Below the pieces are notes generated by a model. That model was not told the origin of the DNA. It ran no database searches and saw nothing but the letters and a program-made list of their open reading frames with translations. Made by a program: the position numbers and the translations under genes. From contig NC_003076.8 in NCBI RefSeq assembly GCF_000001735.4, positions 1,860,001 through 1,924,000 of the forward strand: a stretch of 64,000 bases of DNA, written 5' to 3'. Positions 20,049 to 32,713 of this stretch are shown here, one piece after another; position 1 is the stretch's first letter; the number at the start of each line of letters is the position of its first letter. This stretch comes from Arabidopsis thaliana. Lineage: Eukaryota; Streptophyta; Magnoliopsida; Brassicales; Brassicaceae.

Positions 20049-23000
20049 ATGGCAGTTAAGTTTCATCGGCCGGGTCTTGTACCGTCAAGGTAAACCAATA
20101 GCTTACATTTCTCTCGATAATCTTCGATTTTATGCTCTTTTCGTGGAATTTTTCTGATTAATCGTGGTATTGTAGCTGTTCAAACCCTTGGATGTCCGTT
20201 GGAACCTTGATTTCGTGCAGAAGAGTGCTACAATTGGATTATATATCAAACTGCTGCGGAAATTCCAGGACTCAATTGTTTGTGACCTATGATGATAAGA
20301 ACTACTTTCTTCAGAGAAAACTTTTTGGAAACAAGAAAATGAGTTCACGGAGGACTACCCAGCCTTTTCTCCTTGCATCTGCTGAAGATGGAGTGGCTGT
20401 TAATGGGTCAAGAGCTAGCGATGATGTTCAGGAGATGAGGGCCAAACTCAGTGGATCACTACAAGATGAATATAGCTGTGGTGAACTTATTCAGTCTTTG
20501 CATGATGCTGCCAGGACTTTTGAACTGGCTCTTAAAGAGAAGATATCTTCTTCGAGATTACCATGGTTTTCAGCAGCCTGGCTCGGAGTTGATAGAAATG
20601 CATGGGTTAAGACGTTTTCTTATCAGGTCTGTACCATTCTAACATCAGTCCTCCTTCCTAGTGCTTACATTAGTTGGTTTCTTTGCACTTTCATGGTACC
20701 ATGATTAGGAAATCTGGGCCAGAACAAAAAGTTCCCTTCCCATTGCACATTTAGCTTACACTAAGGATTTCTTCTGTTTATCATTCTCAGGCTTCCGTGT
20801 ATTGCTTACTACAAGCTGCAAATGAGGTTTCATCTAGAGGAAACAATAGAGACGATGATCTTAATGTCTTTGTACAAAGGAGGTACTGCACGACTTACTT
20901 AAGGCCTAAGAACTATGGCATGCAGCGTTACTGGATTGTCAACATTTTCTTGTGTTCTTGATCTAGTAGAAATTTTTGTTATTTTGTTTGAAATAGAATG
21001 CAACAAAGTATTAGTTTTCGGATTTATGCGGTATTGGTTTGATTATTATTCTTCCAAAGAGTTTCCTTTCACCAACGTTTGAATCTTTTTAAAACTCAGC
21101 TGCTGTCTAATTATAATCGTCTGTTGCTGCTTCATGGTTCTTTATCATGTTTAAATAATCACATCATGCAGTTTATCACGCCAAGCTGCTCCTCTTGATA
21201 GTATGATGCGGGATAAACTATCTTCCAGTCATCCTGAAGCCAATGAGTGGTTTTGGTCTGGGCAAGTTCCTTCGGCGGTGACATCTTTTGTGAATTGTTT
21301 TGAGGGGGACCAACGATTTGTTTCTGCTACTTCTGTGTATGTCATTTCTTTTTACTCTCTTCATATGAGTACGTTCTGTAAAACACTCGTTTGACTTTGA
21401 GGTTTTTGGAAAGTGATGAAGCTTTATGTTTCATTTCAGCTATGTCAAAAGCAATTCCACAGCTGCAAGCAATGAGATTGAGGTGTCACTTCTCATGCTT
21501 GTGCTGAATTGCATCGCAGCAGTGACAAAACTTGGCCCAACAAAACTTTCGTGCCCGCCCTTCTTTTCTGTGATTCCAGATACTACAGGGAGATTGATGG
21601 ACAAATTTGTTGGGTTTGTTCCACTTCCTCAGACCTATCATTCAATGAAAACCCTTGGTCTTCGCAGAGAATTTCTTCTTCATTTTGGACCTCGGGCAGC
21701 AGCATGCAGAGTAAAAAGTGACTGTGATACAGATGAGGTTGTCTTCTGGGTAGATCTTATACAAAACCAACTGCTGAGGGCTATTGATCGGGAGAAAATA
21801 TGGTCAAGATTAATAACGTCTGAAAGTATAGAGGTAATGAATAGAAACTTGTAGAGGACATATCTGAACAGCTTTTAGAATCTCTGTACAGTATGGATGT
21901 GAGCTCGTACTATTTGAAAACATTAAAGAATTATGGGCAAGGGAAGGATTTTTATGACACAGCCACCCTTCCATGTTGAAATCATTGGATATATCATTTG
22001 CTGTACCTTTTCTTATAAGTGCTATTTAGATTATAAAGAACATAGCCGAAACAGTTTGCAAACGTAAATGACACTATCTAGGATCTTCGTAGAGTGGCAC
22101 TTATCGAAACAGAAATCTGTTTTATCTTTTAGTTTTATAACTCATAGAGTGTTTAGATTGTTGAAATCAGTAATAAAAGTTGACTTGCTTGGAAATATCT
22201 TGGGAGCTTATCATGACTTGTTGGTGATGCCTTGCAGGTTTTGGATAGAGATTTAGCTATTTTTGGATTCTTCATTGCCTTGGGCAAGAGCACCCAGTCT
22301 TTTTTAGCTGCAAATGGTTTCAGTTCGCTGGAGAATCCTGTGGAAGACCTTGTTAGGTGACTCATTGTTTTTCTTCTGTTTGCTTACCATACTCTTTGAT
22401 ACACCCTATCACTTAGATCTTCTTTATTTAGGCACTTCATTGGGGGAAGTCTCCTACAATATCCTCAGCTTTCAGCCATCAGTTCTTACCAGTTGTATGT
22501 AGAGGTAGGCATAAATCATACCATCACTGGTTGAAAATATATAGTTACCAGTTTGAAATCTTATCATGGAATTCTATAGCGTAGGTTGTCTGTGAAGAAC
22601 TAGATTGGATTCCTTTCTATCCAGCCAGAAAGGACTCCCAGCCAGCCGAACAATCACACGGGCATAAAAGCAGACCACAAGGGCCACCTAATTATGATGC
22701 TCTTCCACAGATATTGAATGTTTGCTCTTATTGGCTACAGAGCTTTATTAAGTACAGCAAATGGCCTGAGAATCCTTCTAATGTCAAGGCAGCAAAATTC
22801 TTATCCAAGGGGTATTTGACAACATGTTTATAAAATAAATTGGAGAAAAACAAAGTAATTGGTGATCATATTGATTCATATTCTCAATGTTTTAGGCACA
22901 ACAAGTTAATCCAGTGCCAGGAAGAACTGGGAATATCAAGGTAAGCTCATGAAGAGCGATGTATTCTGTAGAAAGAAGCTTCGTGTATCCATCTTTAGAA

Positions 23001-25366
23001 CGCCTTACATATCCATCCCTATGCATTTTGCATTCTTGTATCCCTTGTTGTGGAGTATACTTTTTTAATTAACAATCAAGTAATTTGGCTGTGTGCAACT
23101 GGATTGTGTGATGCAGTTTGGCTGTAACAGAAGCGAGTTTTATTGACATGACCTCATCCTCAACTGATGGAGAGTCAAGCTCATTTGACAAGGTTTGTAC
23201 TCTTATGAATTAGTCATGAAACCATTCACTTTTCTGTACACTATCTGAATCCAGTTGTTTGGCTAACAACTCCGTTGACTTTCAGATGTACTATAGATCC
23301 TAACAGCAGTTATTTCTCAGGCTCTAGAGAGTGTAGATGGAGCTCTCGTTAGACTGGAAAGCTTGCTACAGCAGTTGCATGCATCAAGCTCATCTTCTGG
23401 AAAAGAGCAAATAAAAGCTGCTTGCTCTGACCTAGAAAAGATAAGGAAGCTCAAGAAAGAGGCTGAATTTTTAGAGGCATCTTTCAGAGCCAAAGCAGCT
23501 TCCCTCCAAGAGGTTTGTAGTTGTTGTTACAGATTTTTTTCCTTTTGATGCAGTTAGGATTGATATCTTAGTACTTACGATGGAGCTTGGTAAACTGTCC
23601 ATAGCATAGTCTCACTGGATGCTTATACTATGAGAAATATACCATTGCAAAATGCAGTTGATTTTGTGAAACGTTTGTGGAAGACTAAAACCTTATATGG
23701 TTCATACAGGGAGGTGGTGACAGTGACTCTCAGGAGTACTCTGAGGAACAAAGCCAGTATCTAAGAGGAAAAGACCCAAAGAATTCAATAAATTCTGTAG
23801 ATCAAGGCACAAGGTATGTTGCTTGTTCTTTTAGTTAATAATTCTTTCTTTGTTTTTGAGTTATAAACGTAGGTTCCTTTTTGTATTCCTCTGGTTGTGG
23901 AAACTAATTTATTGTATTTCATCTACATTAGTAGGGATAGTGGATTCTGGGGGTTCTTTGTTCGTACTCCAAAAGGGAAGCCTGGCCCCGAGTCATTGGT
24001 ATGCTTCATTGTCTTATCTTATGTTCTATACTAAAGCATATTCAGATCTTATACTTGGGGCTATTTCTGCTTAGTACTCTTCGTTTTCTCAGTCCATTCT
24101 TGGTATCTCTAATTTGGTCTCCATGCTATGTTTGATCCAACCATTTTCAGTTTGTTGTATGGTGAGAGGTTTTAACATTTTTTTACATTATGCAGACAGA
24201 TAAATATTTTGAGAAATCCAGAGAAAATGTAGATAATGTGGATTCCAACCCCAATGAGATCTATCGGTTCGAACTTCTAAGGAACGAACTGATAGAGCTG
24301 GAGAAGCGTGTCCAAGGAAGTACAGATGAGTCGGTTAGTAAGTAGCAGTCAGACGCTGCTGCTAGATGTTTGATTTGTTTCTATATAGTAAATATTCTAA
24401 ATATCTCTATGTTCTGCAGGGACGAACCTCTGAAGATCTGCCTAAATCAAGCAGCAGTACGAAAGGTGTGCAGTTGGTTCAGAGCTCAAAGAAAGAAAAC
24501 GTCATTGAGAAAACTCTTGACCAACTTAAAGATGCCACTACGGTATGAATGTCATTCCACGCCTCATGGCATATACATCTTCGGTTTCATTGATCGAATC
24601 AGCATTTTCTAATCAGCGTTTTCTAATCAGCTTTGTTCCTTCACTATTTTTCTACTTCACTACATAGTTACTAACATTGCACTTTACGGGATATTCTGAC
24701 AGGACGTGTGGCAGGGTACTCAGCTTCTTGCGTTTGATTCAGCTGCTGCTATGGAGCTCCTTCGGAGGTCTGTGGTAGGAGATGAATTAACAGAGAAAGA
24801 AAAGAAAGCACTACGCAGAACCATGACCGACTTAGCATCAGTTGTTCCCATTGGTGTTCTTATGCTTCTTCCTGTGAGTAAATACTAACCTTATCAAATT
24901 TACCAATATCATATTTCCATTCTCGTTGGTTGTTCATCTTCATAACACCGTTTCTGTTTTCTACAACTTTATGCTGATCTATTGATGGTTGCTCTTTGTA
25001 CAAAATCCCGTAATACCAATCACTGTATCATTACATCTACCTTAACATTTACAATATGTCTGAGTCTATGAACTAATCTAATGGGCACTTATGTCTAACA
25101 GGTCACAGCAGTTGGTCATGCGGCTATGCTTGCTGCAATTCAGAGATATGTGCCAGGCTTGGTAATGCTTTCTTTTTTACTTGCTTCTTCTCTTCTGTAC
25201 ATTTCTTCAATCAAGTTGATAAAGAACACTTTTTTCCTTTTTTGTTCAGATACCTTCGACCTACGGAGCCGAAAGGTTGAACCTGTTGAGACAGCTCGAG
25301 AAGGTCAAGCAAATGCAAACAAATGAAACTGAGCCTGAAGAAGGCATTGATGAACCAGAATCATGA
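20049..25366 (+). CDS. LETM1-like protein, 883 aa
   Basis: Eighteen exons join in frame: 20049-20089, 20176-20626, 20791-20882, 21172-21336, 21440-21833, 22238-22356, 22432-22504, 22585-22811, 22896-22940, 23117-23192, 23321-23512, 23710-23813, 23935-23998, 24196-24333, 24420-24542, 24703-24873, 25102-25161 and 25250-25366. The result is 883 residues. The C-terminal LETM1-type region (about 790-865) holds TEKEKKALRRTMTDLASVVP, a hydrophobic LMLLPVTAVGHAAMLAAIQRYVPGL helix pair and IPSTYGAERLNLLRQL. LETM1 proteins act in ion exchange and ribosome binding at organelle inner membranes. The long N-terminal part and the coiled coil at about 600-690 are specific to this plant branch. The basic N-terminus is compatible with plastid or mitochondrial import. 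Corresponds to AT5G06220. A fragment of it is duplicated at 15561-15948. Confidence 0.88.
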
Positions 25367-25406
25367 CTAGATCAAGAAACATAAAATCAGTATTTACCTC
25401 AAGGAA

Positions 25407-27071
25407 TCACTTTGTTCTATAGTTCATTGACAAGAGTTGCGCATAGAGGATCTCATTCCATGTATCTGGTACACCGGGTAGGCACCAGTGGCTACAGTCT
25501 TGAGGAACATCAACAGAAGTGCCTTGCTCTCGATACCGAGAAATATGACCATCTTTCCTAAACTCTGTCAGATATGTAATGTTCAGAAACTTAACCTTAC
25601 TATGTCGATATCTCATTTCTTCAATTACTTTATAGATATATTCATTGTGACTCGCATCAGGTTCCAGCTTCCTTTTATCAGTCTCAGGCTCAATCTCTGC
25701 ATCACATAGACCACCGGTATTCCATGTCCCATTTCTGAAACAACCATAGATTCATCAAAACCTTTAAAGACCCCGGTCTCTCAAGACGATAGTAAAACAG
25801 CATTTATCTGAATTGTCCTAACCTGTAGTGCACTGGAGAGTAGCTTCTGAAGAAGACATAACTCTTGTCAGGATCAAGTTTCTCCAAGACCCATGACTTC
25901 CATGTCTTCAAAGACTTTCCAAATGCCTCCATTACTCCCATTGTCTTGTTCACTTTCCTTCCCTCCTCAAAATAGCATCCCCTGCACACACACACAAAAA
26001 TAAACTCAGTTAAGAAGGAAGAGAATGTCGAATTCTGATCATAGAAGCTGAGGGATTTATCATACGTTAACACAGTTTTGTCTTCGTTCCACCAATGCCC
26101 TGAATTGAAGACCAGAACGTCTGACCCGACCCATCTTTTCGACTGCCAGTTAAACTCATCAACTCTCACTGTGGTTTTGATCTCTTTCGGTGATTTATCC
26201 GGTGGCCGACCAATCACGACAAGAAAGGGTGATCTGTGATACTCAACAGTGAGGTTTTCCCGAGGGAATCGCATGGAGAGAAAGCCCTTGTGTTTAGTTA
26301 TAGGGTTCCCATTTACTTCATAGATCTCAGATTTATTAGGTATTGCTTGTGAGAGCATGCACATAAGGGATTCCCACTGGTTTCTTCCGATGGAATCTCC
26401 CACGAACACTATCCTCCCGTTCCGACTCCTCTCAAGTAAATCACTTGCGTTAAATCTAAACCATTCAATAGCCAAAAACACAAAACCAGTGATCATTTAA
26501 GAGAATTACTAAAACAAGGTTTCAAGTCTTTTTTTTTAAGAGAAAGCAAAACTTTCTTTAGTCAGAAGAAAGTGAACCAAACCCTAATCTCTAGTGTTTA
26601 GCTTGTAACTTTTGCAATGGAATCAATATAACTTCAGGTTTAAGCAAGAAATATATTTTCGAGTTTAAAGAAAAAGGTAGAGTGATGACGTAGCACAATT
26701 TGTTACCGTGGAAGATCGCAGCCGTGTGGTTGCCATCGCCAATCAAGATAACCAGAATCTTTTCTTCCATGCTTATGACAACGAAAACCAGAGTCAAGAA
26801 AGCGACACTCTTCGCCATAAAACAATCCATTAACGGATGATGATGATGATGATGCTCGACGAACCCATTTTCCTTTGGAGTAATCGCACTCCTTTGTTAC
26901 TGTTTGCGATGATGACGATGACAACAATCCGATACGAAGAGAGGGCATGACGTCGACGACCACGGTCGAGAATATGAGGAGGCTAAGTAAAAAGAGGCTG
27001 ACGAAGAGATGTTTCTTGATCTTGAAGATGTACGAAAATGAGCAGAGAGAGAAGAGTTGATGATGATCCAT
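25407..27071 (-). CDS. TBL9: Trichome birefringence-like 9, polysaccharide O-acetyltransferase family
   Basis: Golgi type II membrane protein of the TBL/DUF231 family, which transfers acetyl groups to wall polysaccharides. Exons 26707-27071, 26066-26455, 25823-25981 and 25407-25734 give 413 residues. A short cytosolic tail precedes a signal-anchor helix at about 21-42. The TBL domain follows, with CDYSKGKWV and the catalytic GDS motif (FVGDSIGRNQWESL, Asp142-Ser143). The PC-esterase DxxH motif is near the end (Asp384, His387 in DCSHWCLPG). The Ser run in the stem is encoded by a GAT/TCA repeat at about 26838-26856. Substrate cannot be read from sequence; the close relative TBL10 acts on rhamnogalacturonan I. 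Its stop is 40 bp from that of the LETM1-like gene, so the 3' UTRs must overlap. Confidence 0.93.
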
Positions 27072-27156
27072 GTTGTGTGTGATCTCTTCTTTCTCTCTTT
27101 GAACAAGTCTTCTTCTTTTTCTCTACACGAGAGAGACGTCAAACTAAGGCTATGGC

Positions 27157-27169
27157 TATATATATATAT
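27157..27169 (-). promoter_or_regulatory. TATA run upstream of TBL9
   Basis: A (TA)n stretch about 85-100 bp upstream of the TBL9 start codon on the minus strand, likely the core promoter. Confidence 0.5.
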
Positions 27170-28379
27170 GACTGCTATTAATTTTCGCTTGTTTTTTTCT
27201 TCTTAAAATTAAACTCATATTGAGTAAGGAATCAAACAAATAATTTTTTGTTTGTTAAAGTAAATTAAAGCAAATAATTACTTAATTATCATCATGGTGG
27301 AAGCTTCCTTGATCCCACGTTCGTCGTCTTCACATCTTCCGGTTTGTGATTAGCGACGACGTCACGTCTTAACTATTTTACGAAATATAAAATTATTACC
27401 ATTATAAAATACTACTAGAGTTGTTTTCATTGGGATACAAAATAAAAAGTTAAATGCTACTCTCTCTTGTAAAGAGTGGTCAAAGTAAGCAAAATATGTA
27501 AATTTATGTTATACCCTTAGTTAATACACTAAAACAGTTTCTTTATCTAATGAATAAGGTTAAAACTCAGATTTGCTTTAAAAATTGCATTCAAAGTACA
27601 AAATAATACTCTGTAAAACAAAAACAAAATTGAAAACGACATTTTTTGTTGTCAAAGGGAGAGAGTGTTTGGTTGAAAAGTCCTCAAGTTTTGTATGTGT
27701 AGGTGTTATGAGTTTTGTTAAATTGCTTTGTTTATCGAACGTGTTGAAAACGTGTCATCAAGCTGCAAGATGCACGATGCACCCTTTTGGTCTAAGTGTG
27801 CTTTACATTTCATTATAGAGTCATAATGGAATATGTACAAATATACATCTAGTTTGTTACTCATTTATTTGGTAGAGACAATGATTTGAAGAAATATATA
27901 TCATGTTCTAAAGAATTTGAATCTGATCATATAAGTAGAGAATAATTTTTAACAAAATTTCCATTTTGATCGATTGGAACTTTTTGGGTTACTTATTTCG
28001 ATGTTACGATCTCTAGTGTTCCAAACTTCTGTGGTTTGTAAAAGAATTTGAACCGGCCAATCTGTTGGTTTACTTTGTAATTAATTTGCTGGCTGATGTT
28101 TCCTAAAAAAGATTGTTTGACGTAAATTTGGTAAATTGTCGGTTTTGTGGAGAAAAATATAAGGTTTGCTCAAGTACACATCGACTAAACCGGAGAACAA
28201 GAGCTTTTTTAGTTACAATCGGATAAACCGAGCAATTAAATAATTATCACTGTGAACCAAATCCTAAACCGAACCTTATAAGACGTCTCGAATAGATTAA
28301 ACCTGCGACGGTAAGCTCAAGAGAGGCTGAGTACACTGAGCTGCGATCGGCGACTGTCTCTTGTCCGGGATAGTGAAAG
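27170..28379. other. Intergenic DNA between divergent TBL9 and EMB2735
   Basis: About 1.2 kb, A/T-rich. Two divergent promoters must lie here, but no sharp TATA is visible near EMB2735. CGGTTTAGTC- and CCGAACC-like strings recur between 28050 and 28275. No gene is seen. Confidence 0.5.
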
Positions 28380-29512
28380 ATGAAGCTGAAGGTTGTGTAT
28401 CGTAAGGTCTCCGATTACATCTGTTACGATCTGAAAGAAATCGTCTTACCTTCATCACTTCCCGATCCTCCTCACGTCGTTAAACGCCGCAAATTGACTT
28501 GGCACGAGCGATTCCTCGTGAGCTTTCCTTCACTCTCTCTTCCTCTTTTTTATTTGAATTTTCCGGTAGTTTTCTATTGAGAGGATCTGGGGAATCAAAA
28601 TTTTCTTTCAAGGACAAACAAAGTTCGCATTTTTTCGTGCTCTGATTTTCTTGTGCTCTATTTAGTTTTTTTGTCCAATTTAGAGTGAATGTGTTCTCGA
28701 TTAGGTCTTTAATCAGCAGATGTTTGAGATGATACAGAATCTGGAAGTGTGTGATTTCATTTATGTATATTGTGGAATATCTGAAACACAAATGTGACAA
28801 TTCTCTAGTTTGAGCAAAAAGGTTCGTCCTTTCTAGAAGAAGTCTGTAATTCCACGTCTCACTATTTTCAGAGTAATTGGTGTTTTCTTCTCTACTTGAT
28901 AGTAAATTTAGTGCTAATCACTGGGTGAAATATTCATGGTTGTGATTAGGTGTTGAAGGAAGCTTCAAGGCTTTATGCTGCAAGCTGGGTAAGAGATATA
29001 GGTCCTGAACTTCGTCCAAATGATTACAAGAAGCAAGGGGATGCTGAGCCTAAAAAACAAGCGAAAGAGGCAGAGAACGAGCCCTCTGTTTTGGAAGATC
29101 TTGGTAAGAAGCTATTGCCTACTTTATATGTATCTGACTTATATTCTCCTTTGGTGTCACCAAACGTTTGCTATTGATATTGACAAGTGCTTTTCCCAGC
29201 TAATATTCACTGCAGCATGCATTAGTTTATTGACTTCATCATGTATGATCTATGTCTATCCTTTTATTCATAATCGCTTGTTTTTCATTCTTTGTTCTGT
29301 TACTCTTCTATACAGCGGTAGCTGCAAGAGGTGGCATGGAGACTTTAAGGCCTGCTTTACATCGTCTTTACATGACACGAGCTTCTAATTATAAAGATGC
29401 TCTTACAAGCTTTATTAAAGGTTACCATGAGGGTCTGCAGCAAGTTATGCAGAATAAAGCAGAGTCTGAAGCCCCAGCAGATGAAGCTGACAAGTCCAAA
29501 AAGACTACCTGA
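28380..29512 (+). CDS. EMB2735: EMB2735, small conserved plant protein of unknown role
   Basis: Exons 28380-28517, 28950-29103 and 29316-29512 give 162 residues. The protein is rich in Lys/Arg and Tyr at its start (MKLKVVYRKVSDYICYDL), has a PSSLPDPPH turn, a conserved basic KRRKLTWHERF stretch, then a helical middle (VLKEASRLYAASWVRDIGPELRP) and an acidic/Lys tail. I see no catalytic motif, signal peptide or membrane helix. The locus (AT5G06240) is known as embryo-defective 2735, so it is essential in seed development. No molecular function can be offered from the sequence. Confidence 0.9.
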
Positions 29513-32500
29513 CCTTTTAGTTAGCTCCAAAAGCAGGATTTATTTTGTGAATGCGAGTATGTACGTAGCTAGATCTTGGGTTCTTTGATGGTGTACCACA
29601 ACAATCTAAAGATTTCTATCAACTACGTAGTCTTTCATGCTCAATGTACCCTATTTGTGAAGTAACTTCTAGTAAACAAAAAAATTTAGCTTGACACTTG
29701 TGCTTCATAGATTTCAGTTCCAATTTTCGCAGCTTCTTCCCTGTGAAACTGCTGCAGGGAGGACTTGTTACAAAAACTGATGTGATAAACTTAATGATAT
29801 ATTGTGATGGGTTTGATTCCCTTTACAGCTTATTCAGATTTCATTCTCCAGGAATTTTCTGAGCACAAGCTGGCACATTGCACGGATACCTTGTATTGGT
29901 GAAGGACTCAGGTGAATGTTTGGACATGCTGAAACAATAGTGTAAGCAACTGTTTGAAATAGATGTTTAGTTTTTTCAGAGGAAAGACTTTCAGTTTTCT
30001 TCCCATGTTAAAAGCATTGTTAGTGGAATTTTAATCCATGCTATCTGTAACAGTCTTCCATAATGCTGTTGCAGAAAAAGTTGGCCGGCCCCTAGAAGTT
30101 GTTAAAAAAGCATAGATATCAGATAGATTTCAGGGGAAAAGTTGAGCAGTCGATTCAGAAACTGTACTTTAAGTCTTGTTATGATCAAAACTTTTATTGC
30201 AGGACAAACCCTTAATGCAGGAGGAGGCCACTGAGCATCTTAACTATAGCCGAAAGCTTCAAAGACTAGTGATAATGGCACATGGCTGAGGGTCCCTCTC
30301 CCACTTACAGAGCCACTAAACCATTGAGCGGAGATCGATTGGTCTTCAAGTCAACAGGTAAGTATCTTTTCTGAATCTTCATGGGCCCTTCAAAAATCAG
30401 CTGTGGCTAAGTAAGATCGAAATGAAAGTAGCTTAAAAACACATTTTGCATTACCTGTTGATTATCAACCTATGCTGTCAAGTCAACAAATGCACTTGCC
30501 TTAAAGATTAGCACTTGCTACTGCACTCAAAATTGGAACATGTGCGCATACAACCCGAACATATATAGGTAGTGAGTGGTCATGATAAGTTAGTATTGTT
30601 TCCATCTCTGTTATGCAAACTTTCTGTCCAATCAAGATTTAGCTTTACTACTTTGGTGCCTTACGCAGATAGTTTCGACAGCTTCTTTTTGACAAAGCAT
30701 CCACTTAAATGATTGTAGAATGGAAATTTGCTTTTCTATTACTCTGAAGTTATAACCAAGCTATAGCCGTCTCACTACCTATAGTACCTGAGCAATGGAT
30801 CCTCTTAACCCAAAACAGCCTTTAGATTACACTTAAGAGTCCCTTATCTGACTAGAAATCTCTTTGATGTAGAGGAAAGAGCTAAGTCTATGGCGTAAGA
30901 GAGTTTAGTCTATGTGTATCACCAAATCTGCCTAACTATTTATTAGCTGATTAGCTAGAGTCGACGATTAAAGTAAGTAGGTGATTCAACAGACTTGTTG
31001 AACATGGGGAATTATGTTCTGATGTAAAAAGGTGGTATTCAAAAGTTGGGGAGATTCTCTCTTTTAATTCCTTGGTAAATGGATGCTGTTGCAGTAATAT
31101 AGGAGGGTTATATCAGAAAGCTGGTTAAAACCCATGTGATTATGGCTGTATGCCTGTATAACCCATGCTTAGTGGTTTTCAAAGAGATGGAGAAATGATG
31201 AAGAAACAATGTATTTATGTATGTGTAAAAGATATCATTGGATTGGATCATACCACAAAACTCTTTTTGGAAGCACATGGAGGTGGGATAACTGATCCCA
31301 ATGATTGAAATTTTCTTTTATACATGAGAGAAGAGCACTAAAAGAAGCAGTACATGAATAGACAATCGCTTTCACAACAGGTGATTCACTGTTCATCTGA
31401 CCTTAGTACATGAAAAAACAGCTTCTTGTAGGACTCTTTTTTTTTTTTTTTTATCTCTCTTTTTGTCAAAATTTGTAGACTCTTTAGTCGTCAGAGATAA
31501 CTTACATTGATATATATACTTGTGACTTGATTGATCTGATATGAAGTGCACCATTCCCTTACATTTTTGGTTTCTCTCCCAAAATTGAACTTGTTTTACA
31601 ATTGCCATTGTTCACCAAACAAGAAAAGTGAAACTATCAATAGAGGCTAGTAAAAAAGTGAAAACATGAATATAGTAAACTCCACAATAATAAACATCAT
31701 TTGGTTGGCCCACTTTTGTTTCTATAATTATCTCAACAATTTCCAATTTCATCTTTTTCACCCAAAAAAAAAATCATCATTTGACAAGTACAACTATACA
31801 TCATGCATGTATGTGAATACATCATCATCATCATCATATGAATTGGAGAAGAAAACCTATCTTTTTTTAGTTATGTATGATTAAAACAAATTTGCTCTTC
31901 GTCTCTGACTTTGGAAGTAATAGGAAAAGACTATTTCCCTCAAATTCAGCGATTTTTTTTTTCTTTTCCAAATTAGTTACATACAGTACGGAAGCTAATG
32001 AGATATTATTAAAAATAGCATACAATTTTCCAGAAAATTGGCCTATGTGGCTACAAAGTCTGGTCCCATAAAGCTTTAAGTCAATTCCGAAAATGTTGTC
32101 ACTTCTTTGGATCTCTCATCCTCGTCTTATCTCTCTGCTCCTTCATCGTTCTCCCGTGAAAGCTATATTCTGTTTTTTTTTTCATTTCAAAATATAAACA
32201 CATAATATTAAGAATCTCTCTGTATTGTAACATACTAACATCCATAATTATACCAAATCTGAAGTATCAAACATCAAATTTGTACACATTTCCTTATTCA
32301 TGCTAATAGTCATTTTCTTCTCTGAATCATTGTACATTGCGGCGCCAGTAAAAAAAAAAAAAGCAACAGTGATTACTGAGGCCAACATATATACTTTAAC
32401 TAAACAATGTAGTAATACTAAAATAAATGAAAGTGGGCTCAGACAAAAAACAAATCAAAGTCACTAACAAAGTGGCCATGTGCGACTGCTCAAAAGTCTA

Positions 32501-32713
32501 GTGTCTCTTAACAGATTCCTGATTCCTTCCTCTATAGTCTTCATTATATCATTTAACTATTTGCTCCTAATCAATCTCGTTTATTTAATTATAATTTCAA
32601 CTGTCTCGTCTCGAGAAACAGCGTCATCCATCTGTTTTTAAATCATGTATCTATAAATAATATTATATGATGGATGATGTAATGTACCTCTACCTAAACT
32701 GAATCAGATATCT
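29513..32713. other. 3.2-kb intergenic region, one possible non-coding exon
   Basis: Apart from the 3' UTR of EMB2735 and the candidate exon at 30203-30357, no coding signal is visible. The region includes a (CAT)n microsatellite at about 31818-31836 and several T runs. It also contains the 3' flank of DPA4. Confidence 0.5.
30203..30357 (+). ncRNA. Possible internal exon of a non-coding or extended transcript
   Basis: A 155-nt block bounded by ATTGCAG before it and the donor ACAG|GTAAGTAT after it, with balanced base composition unlike its flanks and no open frame through it. It could be an exon of a spliced RNA reading on from EMB2735. Evidence is limited to splice-site resemblance. Confidence 0.2.
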
